In this document: piece by piece, positions 9,907 through 17,494 of the stretch
Numbering within the stretch: the first letter of the stretch is position 1
Layout: every line of letters begins with the position of its first letter
Assembly (NCBI RefSeq): GCF_009796825.1
Contig: NZ_CP047030.1
Location: forward strand, 3,656,501-3,720,500
Source: Algibacter sp. L3A6
Lineage (GTDB): Bacteria; Bacteroidota; Bacteroidia; Flavobacteriales; Flavobacteriaceae
Direction: 5' to 3'
DNA length: 64,000 nucleotides
Position numbers and translations under genes: made by a program
The notes under the pieces: generated by a model
The model's database searches: none
The model's input: the letters and a program-made list of their open reading frames with translations, nothing else
Told to the model about the DNA's origin: nothing

Positions 9907-10449
9907 TTAGAAATATTCTTTTATTTTATGCCAAAAACTTGTTGGCGACACTTTAAATTCGTCCTCTAAATCTTGTAGGGACTTGTTTGCGTTATTTACC
10001 TTATTAAATATTTGTGCTCTTATTAGGTAAATGGAGGGAATGATTATAACCATAATAGGGATCAAATACACGAGTTGATTTGAATCCACATACATTAAAT
10101 CATCATTTATTGTTGTGAATATTTGGTAAATGTACATCGAAATCGGTACTAACAACGTGTGGTACCACCAGTGACGACAAGTAAAAAACCAAATAAACAG
10201 TAAAAATAGGGGCATTGCTTTTCCCATTATGGTCCAAGCGACAGTAAGCATACTTCCGTAATATTTACTATCATATCTGAACAAAAAAGTATCCCAAGTT
10301 GGTGTATTTGGGACACTTTCGTATAGGTAAAATAAATAGGGGCTAGCTGCAATTAATGTTGCGACTATACTTCCTATTATCAAACTTTGTTTATCCGTGC
10401 GTTGGAACTCTGATTGCACTTCTTTGAATTTTTGCAGTTTGTTGTTCAT
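9907..10449 (-). CDS. Four-helix membrane protein of unknown function, downstream of smORF copy 1
   Basis: About 180 residues with four predicted membrane helices: LIIGSIVATLIAASPYLFYL, a middle pair around AMPLFLLFIWFF and LLVPISMYIYQIF, and LVYLIPIMVIIIPSIYLI. A short charged tail follows. I do not recognise the family. The start is uncertain. ATG at 10449 (or 10473) would make the N-terminus overlap the 47-codon gene at 10391-10534 in another frame. A TTG at 10383, just after that gene's stop, would avoid the overlap and start directly at the first helix. In either case translation is probably coupled to the upstream smORF. Confidence 0.6.
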   Translation of the reverse strand: MNNKLQKFKEVQSEFQRTDKQSLIIGSIVATLIAASPYLFYLYESVPNTPTWDTFLFRYDSKYYGSMLTVAWTIMGKAMPLFLLFIWFFTCRHWWYHTLLVPISMYIYQIFTTINDDLMYVDSNQLVYLIPIMVIIIPSIYLIRAQIFNKVNNANKSLQDLEDEFKVSPTSFWHKIKEYF

Positions 10450-10534
10450 CTTGATTAATTGTGTTAGCTGCATAAGCTGTCAACAACATTCCTCCGAAAA
10501 TCGCAACTGCGATTAAGTAATTTTTTGCTTTCAT
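10391..10534 (-). CDS. smORF copy 1: 47-residue secreted peptide precursor
   Basis: ATG at 10534, stop TAA at 10391-10393. The product opens with a signal-peptide-like segment (MKAKNYLIAVAIFGGMLLT, cleavage plausible after AYA). A polar mature part of about 25 residues follows and ends in KIQRSAIRVPTHG. A second copy lies at 11469-11612. By hand alignment 19 of 47 codons differ, but only five change the residue (A/T, V/A, L/F, T/S, N/E), so the reading frame is under selection. A promoter box, a tandem repeat and a palindrome upstream are shared with copy 2 at the same offsets. Nucleotide similarity to copy 2 stops at the stop codon. I know no function. An exported peptide signal or small envelope factor is speculation. 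Confidence 0.75.
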   Translation of the reverse strand: MKAKNYLIAVAIFGGMLLTAYAANTINQDEQQTAKIQRSAIRVPTHG

Positions 10535-10563
10535 TCTGTAGGGGGTTTTAAATATTAATATTC

Positions 10564-10571
10564 CAAATCTA
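10564..10571 (-). promoter_or_regulatory. -7 box (TAGATTTG) of smORF copy 1
   Basis: TAGATTTG read on the minus strand fits TAnnTTTG, 30 bases before the ATG. A TTACA element (10586-10590) sits 14 bases further upstream, roughly at -33. Both are at the same offsets in copy 2. Confidence 0.7.
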
Positions 10572-10601
10572 AATAAAGACCGAATTGTAATACCTACTGA
10601 G

Positions 10602-10621
10602 ATGTTAAAATTATGTTAAAA
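10602..10621. repeat. Tandem ATGTTAAAA direct repeat upstream of smORF copy 1
   Basis: Two identical 9-mers (10602-10610 and 10613-10621) have an 11-base period, begin 31 bases upstream of the -7 box and are conserved in copy 2. The position, just upstream of the -33 region, suits an activator site. Confidence 0.6.
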
Positions 10622-10644
10622 ACATTGTTTTTGAAAATTCTCAC

Positions 10645-10659
10645 TGAGGGTTTCCCGTA
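10645..10659. promoter_or_regulatory. Imperfect copy of the TACGGG-TTT-CCCGTA palindrome
   Basis: TGAGGGTTTCCCGTA, the counterpart of the perfect palindrome at 11721-11735. It begins 74 bases upstream of the -7 box, exactly as in copy 2. The left half has lost two matches. Confidence 0.6.
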
Positions 10660-10732
10660 AAACACTATTTTTTAGGAACTTTTTTGGTTGTTATAGCGTA
10701 TTACTGGCTATAGTTGTTAGGGTTGTTATTGT

Positions 10733-11137
10733 TTATTCTGCTACTAATTGTCGTTTATTTTCCGATTGAATTGATAACTTTATAACACATTCATCACCCG
10801 ATAAAATTGGTTCTATAATATCAGGCCATTCAATTATTATCCAATTATCAGAATCCAAATAATCTTCTATACCAAAATTATAGGCTTCTTCTAAATCATT
10901 AATTCTATACAAATCAAAATGAAAAATTTTTTCTTCATTTAATTTATATTCATTTACAATAGAAAATGTTGGGCTACTAACATCGTCTTTACTACCCAAT
11001 GCCTTTACAAGTGCTTTTATTAATGTTGTTTTACCAACACCCATATCGCCGTAAAATAATAGGGTTCTTCCAGATGCATAACTAATAAGTTGGCTTGCAA
11101 CCTGATCAACCTCGTCTATTGTATAATTTATATTCAA
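10733..11137 (-). CDS. tsaE: tRNA threonylcarbamoyladenosine biosynthesis ATPase TsaE
   Basis: ATPase of the TsaB-TsaD-TsaE complex that makes t6A at position 37 of ANN-decoding tRNAs. The 134 residues are typical. The P-loop GDMGVGKTTLI is near residue 30, followed by SSPTFSIVNEY, HFDLYRI and IIEWPDII, all family signatures. It sits between the two smORF loci and downstream of porX on the same strand. A terminator at 11384-11421 separates it from smORF copy 2, so it needs its own promoter in 11138-11383. Confidence 0.93.
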   Translation of the reverse strand: MNINYTIDEVDQVASQLISYASGRTLLFYGDMGVGKTTLIKALVKALGSKDDVSSPTFSIVNEYKLNEEKIFHFDLYRINDLEEAYNFGIEDYLDSDNWIIIEWPDIIEPILSGDECVIKLSIQSENKRQLVAE

Positions 11138-11383
11138 TTCGAAAATTTTAACTTAACAATATTAAGGAATATAATTTAAAAACACCAAAAAATAGGTTAA
11201 ACTTATTAGTGTTTATGGCTGTTCGCGCATTTTTATTGATAAAACGGAGAGTGATCGTTTATTATTCTAATCAGTGTAGTGCTGGCATGCAGATATGTAT
11301 TTATGAAATGTCTTACAGAATAGTTAGCTGTTAAGTTTATTAAATAAAAAGCTGCTTTTCCGTTTTAATTTCTGAGCATAAAA
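11138..11383. other. Intergenic region upstream of tsaE
   Basis: About 250 bases between the smORF copy 2 terminator and tsaE. I see no coding signal and no clear promoter box. Confidence 0.4.
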
Positions 11384-11421
11384 AAAAGTGTTCAAGATGT
11401 TTTACCATCTGGAACACTTTT
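11384..11421 (-). terminator. Terminator of smORF copy 2
   Basis: Stem AAAAGTGTTC/GAACACTTTT plus an inner AGAT/ATCT, followed on the minus strand by a run of T. It ends the transcript about 50 bases after the smORF stop, so copy 2 is monocistronic. Confidence 0.8.
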
Positions 11422-11468
11422 ACAGAATATTAATTGTAAAATTATAGCAAAACTATAATTAAAAAATT

Positions 11469-11612
11469 TTATCCGTGCGTCGGTACGCGAATCGCACTTC
11501 TTTGAATTTTAGCGGTTTGCTGCTCATCTTGTTCAATTGAATTCGCTGCATAAGCTGTAAATAACATTCCTCCGAAAATCGCCGCTGCGATTAAATAATT
11601 CTTTGTTTTCAT
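11469..11612 (-). CDS. smORF copy 2: 47-residue secreted peptide precursor
   Basis: ATG at 11612 (complement of CAT at 11610-11612), stop TAA at 11469-11471. The product has a signal-peptide-like MKTKNYLIAAAIFGGMLFT segment, a probable cleavage site after AYA, and a mature part ending in KIQRSAIRVPTHG, identical to copy 1 over the last 13 residues despite several synonymous changes. It has its own TAGATTTG promoter box, an upstream palindrome and a terminator, so it looks like a complete single-gene unit. It lies between porX and tsaE. Confidence 0.78.
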   Translation of the reverse strand: MKTKNYLIAAAIFGGMLFTAYAANSIEQDEQQTAKIQRSAIRVPTHG

Positions 11613-11639
11613 TCTATAGGGATTTAAATAATTATATTC

Positions 11640-11647
11640 CAAATCTA
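11640..11647 (-). promoter_or_regulatory. -7 box (TAGATTTG) of smORF copy 2
   Basis: TAGATTTG on the minus strand, 28 bases before the ATG. TTACA (complement at 11662-11666) sits 14 bases upstream, as in copy 1. Confidence 0.7.
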
Positions 11648-11677
11648 AAGAAAGAGAGAGATGTAAATGGGTTGTAA

Positions 11678-11697
11678 ATGTTAAAATTATGTTAAAA
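11678..11697. repeat. Tandem ATGTTAAAA direct repeat upstream of smORF copy 2
   Basis: Identical 9-mers at 11678-11686 and 11689-11697, 31 bases upstream of the -7 box. Sequence and offset are the same as at 10602-10621. Confidence 0.6.
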
Positions 11698-11720
11698 ACG
11701 TGTTTTTTTTAAAAATTCAC

Positions 11721-11735
11721 TACGGGTTTCCCGTA
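11721..11735. promoter_or_regulatory. Perfect palindrome TACGGG-TTT-CCCGTA, probable operator
   Basis: A 15-base palindrome with six-base arms, centred about 85 bases upstream of the -7 box. TAC-led inverted half-sites are what NarL/FixJ-type (LuxR-HTH) dimers often bind. That link is inference. Confidence 0.6.
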
Positions 11736-12056
11736 AAAAAATACTAAACAGCTGATTTTTCTTATAAATATGGGTTTGCTAGCGATTCTCATTGAGTTTT
11801 CGGTTTCAGCTGTCAATTTAGATTTAAGTGTTTTTTAGTATAAATCAATCCTTTGAGTTTGTATAAGGTCTTGATAATTTGATGTGTAAGTCCTCAAATA
11901 TCATTTTTTATATAGAAATAGCCATTTTAGTTTTTCAATTAAAAATCTAAAATGGCTATGTATTTATAGGTTTCTCTCTATTGTGTAAGGGAAGTGTTTG
12001 TTCTTGCTTTTCGAATCATTAAATGATTCAGAAATTAGAATTTCTTTTACACACTT

Positions 12057-13613
12057 TTACTTCTTTGGATTAAATACTACAAAAGGAATAATCATCTCTT
12101 CTAATGATACTCCACCATGCTGATACGTGTTTCTAAAATAACTTACGTAATGATTATAGTTATTTGGATAAGCAAAAAACATATCGGTTTTCGCGAAAAT
12201 AAACGAGCTACTCATGTTAATAGATGGTAAATGGATTTCTTTAGGATCTTTAGCTACAAACACATCTTTGTTTTCGTAAGTTAAACTTCGTCCTGTTTTA
12301 TAACGCAGGTTTAAGCTAGTATCGCGATCTCCAATAACCTTAGATGGGTTTTTCACGTTTATAGTACCATGATCGGTGGTTAATATAAGTTTAAAGCCCA
12401 TTTGTTGCGCTTGCTGAATCATTTCCAGTAATGGTGAGTTTTTAAACCAACTATGTGTTAAAGAGCGATAAGCTTTATCATTAGAGGCTAATTCTTTCAC
12501 AACTTCCATTTCTGTTTTAGAGTGCGAAAGCATATCAACAAAATTATAAACCACTACAGTTAAATCATTCTTTTTTAAACTTTTAAAATTATCAACTAAT
12601 TTCTTTCCAGATTTTAAGTTGGTTATTTTGTAATACTCATGCTCTAAATTACCAAGCCCTAAGCGTTTTAATTGTGTTTCTAAAAACTCGGCTTCAAATA
12701 AGTTTTTACCACCTTCGTCGGTATCATTTTTCCAATATTGAGGAAAAAGCTTTTCCATATCGCTTGGCATTAAGCCAGAAAAAATAGCGTTTCGAGCGTA
12801 TTGCGTAGCAGTAGGTAAGATGCTAAAAAAGGCTTCTTCCTTTTCTTTTTTATAGTAGTTGTTAATTATTAGCTCAAAAACTTTCCATTGATCGTAACGT
12901 AAATTATCGATTACAACCAATAAAGTTGGTTGCTCTTTACTAATTTCTGGAGCAATTTTTTCTTTAAACAGTGTATGCGACATAATTGGGGCATCGGTAT
13001 TAGGCTCAAACCAATCGGCATAATTTTTATCTATAAATTTACCAAAGTGCGAATTAGCTTCGTTTTTTTGAGATTCCAATATTTCGAACATACCATCATC
13101 CTCAATGTCTTCTAGCTGAATTTCCCAATACACCAATTTTTGATAAAGCGCAACCCATTCTTCAAAACTGTTTACCATGGATAGATCCATAGCAATTTTT
13201 CTAAATTCTTGCTGATAATTAGATGTTGTTTTTTCTGAAACTAATCTAGAGTGGTCTAAATTCTTTTTTAAACTCAGTAGAATTTGATTGGGGTTCACAG
13301 GTTTTATTAGGTAATCGGCTATTTTGTTACCAATAGCTTCTTCCATTATGTATTCTTCCTCACTTTTAGTAATCATTACTACCGGAAGGTTATCGCGTTT
13401 CTCTTTTATTTCATGTAATGTTTCCAAGCCGCTTAAACCTGGCATGTTTTCATCTAAAAATACAATATCAAAGTTTTCATCATCCAAAATATCAATAGCT
13501 TCCGAGCCACTATTACATTTAGTAACCTGGTAGTTTTTCTTTTCTAAAAATAAAATATGTGGTTTTAGTAAATCAATTTCATCATCTACCCAAAGTATTT
13601 TTATTGTATTCAT
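12057..13613 (-). CDS. porX: PorX-type response regulator with PglZ/alkaline-phosphatase-like domain
   Basis: In Bacteroidota PorX controls the type IX secretion system. The N-terminal receiver has acidic residues in WVDDE (10-12), phospho-acceptor Asp54 in VFLDENMPG, and the conserved Lys in LIKPVNP near residue 104. After a helical linker comes a PglZ-fold phosphodiesterase-like domain from about residue 225, with VVIDNLRYDQW, PTATQYARNAIFSG, YNFVDMLSH and TTDHGTINV as the metal-binding segments. The 518 residues match PorX. It is divergent from the HD-hydrolase gene. A T9SS cargo protein in this window (51170-53629) shows that the pathway is in use. Confidence 0.93.
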   Translation of the reverse strand: MNTIKILWVDDEIDLLKPHILFLEKKNYQVTKCNSGSEAIDILDDENFDIVFLDENMPGLSGLETLHEIKEKRDNLPVVMITKSEEEYIMEEAIGNKIADYLIKPVNPNQILLSLKKNLDHSRLVSEKTTSNYQQEFRKIAMDLSMVNSFEEWVALYQKLVYWEIQLEDIEDDGMFEILESQKNEANSHFGKFIDKNYADWFEPNTDAPIMSHTLFKEKIAPEISKEQPTLLVVIDNLRYDQWKVFELIINNYYKKEKEEAFFSILPTATQYARNAIFSGLMPSDMEKLFPQYWKNDTDEGGKNLFEAEFLETQLKRLGLGNLEHEYYKITNLKSGKKLVDNFKSLKKNDLTVVVYNFVDMLSHSKTEMEVVKELASNDKAYRSLTHSWFKNSPLLEMIQQAQQMGFKLILTTDHGTINVKNPSKVIGDRDTSLNLRYKTGRSLTYENKDVFVAKDPKEIHLPSINMSSSFIFAKTDMFFAYPNNYNHYVSYFRNTYQHGGVSLEEMIIPFVVFNPKK

Positions 13614-13709
13614 TTGTATGTTTTTGTAAAGGTTTATAAAGTGTAAAATATTAAGATATCATTGATATTTACGAGCGCTAAAATTTTAGTTAGGCTCATA
13701 TCATATACC

Positions 13710-13717
13710 TATATTTG
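13710..13717 (+). promoter_or_regulatory. -7 promoter box of HD-hydrolase gene
   Basis: TATATTTG, 28 bases before the TTG start at 13745. Confidence 0.6.
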
Positions 13718-13744
13718 TAAATAATAATTGTAAAAACTTAAAGT

Positions 13745-14965
13745 TTGAACAAACTAAAGATATTAAACGACCCAATTTACGGATTTATTACTATTCCAAA
13801 TTCGCTAATATTCGATTTAATTCAACATAAATATTTTCAACGCCTACGCAGAATTACGCAAATGGGCTTATCATACATGGTATATCCGGGCGCTCATCAC
13901 ACTAGATTTCATCATGCCATTGGTTGCGTGCATTTAATGCAACAAGCTGTTAATGTACTTCGTTTTAAGGGGGTTAGCATTTCTGACGATGAAGAAAACG
14001 CACTCTATATAGCTATTTTATTGCATGATATTGGGCATGGTCCGTTCTCGCATGCCATGGAGCATAGCATTGTAAATAACGTGTCTCACGAGGAAATTTC
14101 AATGCTTTTTATGGAGCGTTTAAATGAAGAATTTAACGGAAGTTTAACGCTGGCTATCGAAATATTTAAGGGTAATTATCACCGTGAGTTCTTGTATCAG
14201 CTTATTTCTGGTCAGTTTGATATGGATCGTGCCGATTATCTAAAACGTGATAGTTTTTATACCGGTGTAGCTGAAGGGAATATAAATAGTGAACGTTTAA
14301 TTACCATGTTAAACGCCGTGGATGATAAACTTGTAGTTGAAGAAAAAGGAATCTATAGCGTTGAAAAATTTATAATTGCACGCCGTTTAATGTACTGGCA
14401 AGTGTATTTGCATAAAACAGGTATTGTGGCTGAGCAGCTTTTAATACGTGTTTTAAAACGCGCCAAAGAATTAACATTAAAAGGGATAGAGTTAGAAGCG
14501 AGCAAACCATTACAATATTTTCTGAAAAATGAAATTTCTATTGATGATTTTAATGATGAAGTATTAAGCGTATTTTCTCAATTAGATGATTACGATATCA
14601 TTTCTGCAATGAAGGCTTGGCAATTTAATGACGATTTTGTTTTAAGAAATATTTGCGAAATGATTGTTAATAGGAATCTTTTAAAAATTAAGCTGAAGAA
14701 TAAAACTATTAAGAAAGCAACCCTAGAAAAGCAGATTAAAATTTTTGTTAATCAACACAATATAAGTAGAGAAGAGGCTGACTACTTTGTGTTTACAGGA
14801 AGTATTTCTAACCAAGCATATCAGTTAGAGACGCAAGGAATTAACATCTTGCATAAGTCTGGTAAAATAGAAGATATTGTAAAAGCATCCGATCAGCTTA
14901 ATTTAAAAGCGCTATCAAAACCGGTTACCAAATATTATATATGTTACCCTAAGGTTAAAGTTTAA
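13745..14965 (+). CDS. HD-domain phosphohydrolase (dNTPase-like)
   Basis: 406 residues with the HD-family metal site: HTRFHHAIGCVH around residue 55 and LLHDIGHGPFSHAMEH around residue 95. The layout resembles SAMHD1/dGTPase-like proteins, so hydrolysis of a (deoxy)nucleoside triphosphate is likely, but the substrate is not shown. The start is TTG. The conserved NDPIYGFITIP block begins only eight residues later, and the next ATG would cut into it. The promoter box at 13710 supports the TTG. It is transcribed toward the lipid A genes with a separate promoter between. Confidence 0.88.
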   Translation: MNKLKILNDPIYGFITIPNSLIFDLIQHKYFQRLRRITQMGLSYMVYPGAHHTRFHHAIGCVHLMQQAVNVLRFKGVSISDDEENALYIAILLHDIGHGPFSHAMEHSIVNNVSHEEISMLFMERLNEEFNGSLTLAIEIFKGNYHREFLYQLISGQFDMDRADYLKRDSFYTGVAEGNINSERLITMLNAVDDKLVVEEKGIYSVEKFIIARRLMYWQVYLHKTGIVAEQLLIRVLKRAKELTLKGIELEASKPLQYFLKNEISIDDFNDEVLSVFSQLDDYDIISAMKAWQFNDDFVLRNICEMIVNRNLLKIKLKNKTIKKATLEKQIKIFVNQHNISREEADYFVFTGSISNQAYQLETQGINILHKSGKIEDIVKASDQLNLKALSKPVTKYYICYPKVKV

Positions 14966-14976
14966 CACATTTTTCC

Positions 14977-14984
14977 TATTTTTG
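14977..14984 (+). promoter_or_regulatory. -7 promoter box of the lpxD gene cluster
   Basis: TATTTTTG fits TAnnTTTG, 33 bases before the GTG start of lpxD. Confidence 0.6.
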
Positions 14985-15016
14985 CCAAAAATCAAACAAA
15001 ACAATAAATCTTTAGT

Positions 15017-16042
15017 GTGAAGTTTACTGCACAACAAATAGCGGGTATTTTAGAGGGAGAAGTTGTCGGTAACCCGGAAGCTGAAGTCTCTAAACTATCA
15101 AAAATAGAAGAAGGGTTTGAAGGTTCTTTAACCTTTTTAGCCAATCCTAAATACACCGCACATATATATAAAACACAAGCGTCTATTACTATTGTAAATA
15201 AAACGTTTGAACCAGATAACGATTTAAAAACTACACTTATAAAGGTAGACGATGCTTATATGGCATTTCTAAAATACTCGAATATTACAATTCTGTAAAA
15301 CTTAATAAAATAGGCGTAGAGCAACCATCTTTTATCTCAGAGTCCTGCTAAGTATGGCGAAAACCTATACATAGGGGCTTTTAGTTATATTGCCGATAAT
15401 GTAGTGATTGGAAATAATGTAAAAATTTTCCCTAACAGTTATATAGGTGATAATGTAATATTGGGCGACAATACTATTATTTTTTCGGGAGCTAAAATAT
15501 ATTCAGAAAGCATCATAGGTAAAAACTGTGTAATTAATTCTGGGGCTATTATTGGTGCCGACGGATTTGGTTTTGCTCCAAATGAAAATGGTGGATACAA
15601 CAAGGTTCCACAAATAGGAAATGTAATTCTAGAAGATTTTGTTGATGTTGGAGCAGGTACAACCATTGATAGAGCAACATTAGGCTCAACCATAGTAAGA
15701 GAAGGTGTTAAATTGGATAATCAAATTCAAATTGCACATAATGTTGAAATTGGTAAAAACACTGTAATTGCCGCACAAACCGGTATTGCTGGCTCAACAC
15801 ATATTGGCGAACATTGCCAGATTGGTGGTCAAGTTGGTATTGCAGGACATATTACTATTGGTAACAATGTAAAAATACAAGCACAGTCTGGTATTGCTAG
15901 GCATGTAAAAGATAATGAAATTCTCCAAGGCTCACCAGCTTTGGCTATTAGCGATTATAATAAGTCGTATGTTCACTTTAAAAATCTTCCTAAGATTGTT
16001 AAAAATATAAATGATTTAGAAAAAATAAATGGGAATAGTTAA
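15017..16042 (+). pseudogene. lpxD: UDP-3-O-acylglucosamine N-acyltransferase, broken by two compensating frameshifts
   Basis: LpxD adds the second 3-hydroxyacyl chain in lipid A synthesis. The N-terminal domain is read from a GTG at 15017 and hits a stop at 15296. The hexapeptide beta-helix domain continues in the same frame from about 15347 to 16042. Between them about 75 bases encode the expected residues (EYYNSVKLNKIGVEQPSFIS) in another frame. Adding one A to the AAAA at 15271-15274 and removing one C at 15344-15345 restores a full protein of about 340 residues. The rest, including the catalytic region (DNQIQIAHNVEIG), is intact. Paired small indels suggest sequencing error, but decay is possible since a paralogue lies at 18942. 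The end overlaps lpxC/fabZ by 14 bases. Confidence 0.85.
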
Positions 16043-17435
16043 CACTGAGATCAAACAAAAAACCATTCTAAAAGATGTTACTTTAACAGGAGTTGGTTTA
16101 CACACAGGTAAAAATGTAACCTTAACTTTTAAACCAGCTGCAGCTAATACTGGGTTGTGTTTTAAACGTGTAGATTTAGAAGGCGCACCTGTAATAGAGG
16201 CCGATGCCAACTATGTAACCAGCACACAACGTGGTACATGTTTAGAGAAAAATGGAGTATCTATTCAAACATCAGAGCATGTTTTAGCAGCTCTTGTTGG
16301 TTTAGATGTCGATAATGCTTTAATTGAATTAAATGCAGCCGAGCCTCCAATTATGGATGGATCGTCTAAGTTTTTTGTGGAAGCTATTGAAAAAGCTAAA
16401 ATTGTAGAGTTAGATGCTTTTAGAGAAGAGTATGAGGTAACAGATATTATTTCATATATAGATGAAGAGTCTGGTAGCGAGATTTTAGTAATGCCTGCTA
16501 AAGAATATCAAATTACTACTATGGTAGATTTTGGTACTAAGGTTTTAGGAACTCAAAACGCAACTTTAAATCAAATTTCAGATTTTAAAGAAGATATTTC
16601 TAATTCAAGAACATTTAGTTTTCTTCATGAAATAGAAATGCTTTTAGAGCATGGCTTAATAAAAGGTGGCGATTTAAACAATGCTATTGTTTATGTTGAT
16701 AAAGCCTTATCTCCAGAAACTATGGAGAAGTTAAGAATAGCCTTTAAAAAAGATAATATTGCCGTTAAACCAAACGGTATTTTAGATAATTTAACACTGC
16801 ATCACCCAAATGAAGCGGCTCGCCATAAACTTTTAGATGTTTTAGGTGATCTAGCATTAGTTGGTACCCGCATTCGCGGAAAAGTGATTGCTAACAAACC
16901 TGGGCATTATATTAATACTCAGTTCGCTAAAAAATTATCGAAGCTTATTAAAATTGAACGTAGAAATAATGTTCCTAAAATAGATTTGAATCAAACACCT
17001 TTAATGGATGTGAATCAAATTATGGATATGTTACCTCACCGTCAACCATTTTTATTAATCGATAAGGTTTTTGAATTGTCTGATAGTCATGTAATCGCTC
17101 AAAAAAATGTTACCATGAACGAAGAGTTCTTTAAAGGTCATTTTCCTGGCGCTCCAGTTATGCCAGGTGTTTTAATAGTAGAAGCTATGGCACAAACGGG
17201 CGGTATTTTAGTTTTAAATACAGTTCCAGATCCAGAAAATTATCTAACATTTTTCATGAAAATGGATAAGGTTAAGTTTAAACAAAAGGTTGTTCCTGGC
17301 GATACATTAATTTTCAAATGTTCGTTAATTACGCCAATACGTCGTGGTATTTGCCATATGCAAGGTTATGCTTACTCAAACGGTAAACTTTGTGCAGAAG
17401 CTGAATTAATGGCTCAAATATCAAAAGTAAAATAA
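16029..17435 (+). CDS. lpxC/fabZ: Fused UDP-3-O-acyl-GlcNAc deacetylase / 3-hydroxyacyl-ACP dehydratase
   Basis: 468 residues join two lipid enzymes, as is normal in Bacteroidota. LpxC (about 1-310) is the zinc deacetylase that commits UDP-GlcNAc to lipid A: TLTGVGLHTGKN at the start, SEHVLAAL with a zinc His, and HHPNEAARHKLLDVLGDLALVG with the remaining ligands. FabZ (about 320-468) is the hot-dog dehydratase of fatty acid elongation: MLPHRQPFLLIDKV, GHFPGAPVMPGVLIVEAMAQTGG with catalytic His and Glu. Fusion ties the branch point of 3-hydroxyacyl-ACP use to one polypeptide. The ATG lies inside the 3' end of lpxD. Confidence 0.95.
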   Translation: MGIVNTEIKQKTILKDVTLTGVGLHTGKNVTLTFKPAAANTGLCFKRVDLEGAPVIEADANYVTSTQRGTCLEKNGVSIQTSEHVLAALVGLDVDNALIELNAAEPPIMDGSSKFFVEAIEKAKIVELDAFREEYEVTDIISYIDEESGSEILVMPAKEYQITTMVDFGTKVLGTQNATLNQISDFKEDISNSRTFSFLHEIEMLLEHGLIKGGDLNNAIVYVDKALSPETMEKLRIAFKKDNIAVKPNGILDNLTLHHPNEAARHKLLDVLGDLALVGTRIRGKVIANKPGHYINTQFAKKLSKLIKIERRNNVPKIDLNQTPLMDVNQIMDMLPHRQPFLLIDKVFELSDSHVIAQKNVTMNEEFFKGHFPGAPVMPGVLIVEAMAQTGGILVLNTVPDPENYLTFFMKMDKVKFKQKVVPGDTLIFKCSLITPIRRGICHMQGYAYSNGKLCAEAELMAQISKVK

Positions 17436-17494
17436 GTAAGTATAAGCGGGTAATTCCTGTTTTAACTTATTAAGACTAAACTAAAAACTTACAA

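Larger units (their letters stand above)
11613..12056. other. Gene-free stretch with the smORF copy 2 control region
   Basis: About 440 bases. The half near the smORF holds the promoter box, tandem repeat and palindrome listed separately. Between about 11740 and 12056 I find only a weak stem around 11920-11955 (AGCCATTTTAG / CTAAAATGGCT), possibly the porX terminator. Confidence 0.5.

Noticed and set aside
15271..15345. Programmed ribosomal frameshifting in lpxD
   Set aside because: Two opposite shifts would be needed, there is no slippery heptamer or following stem, and a stop intervenes. Indels are simpler.
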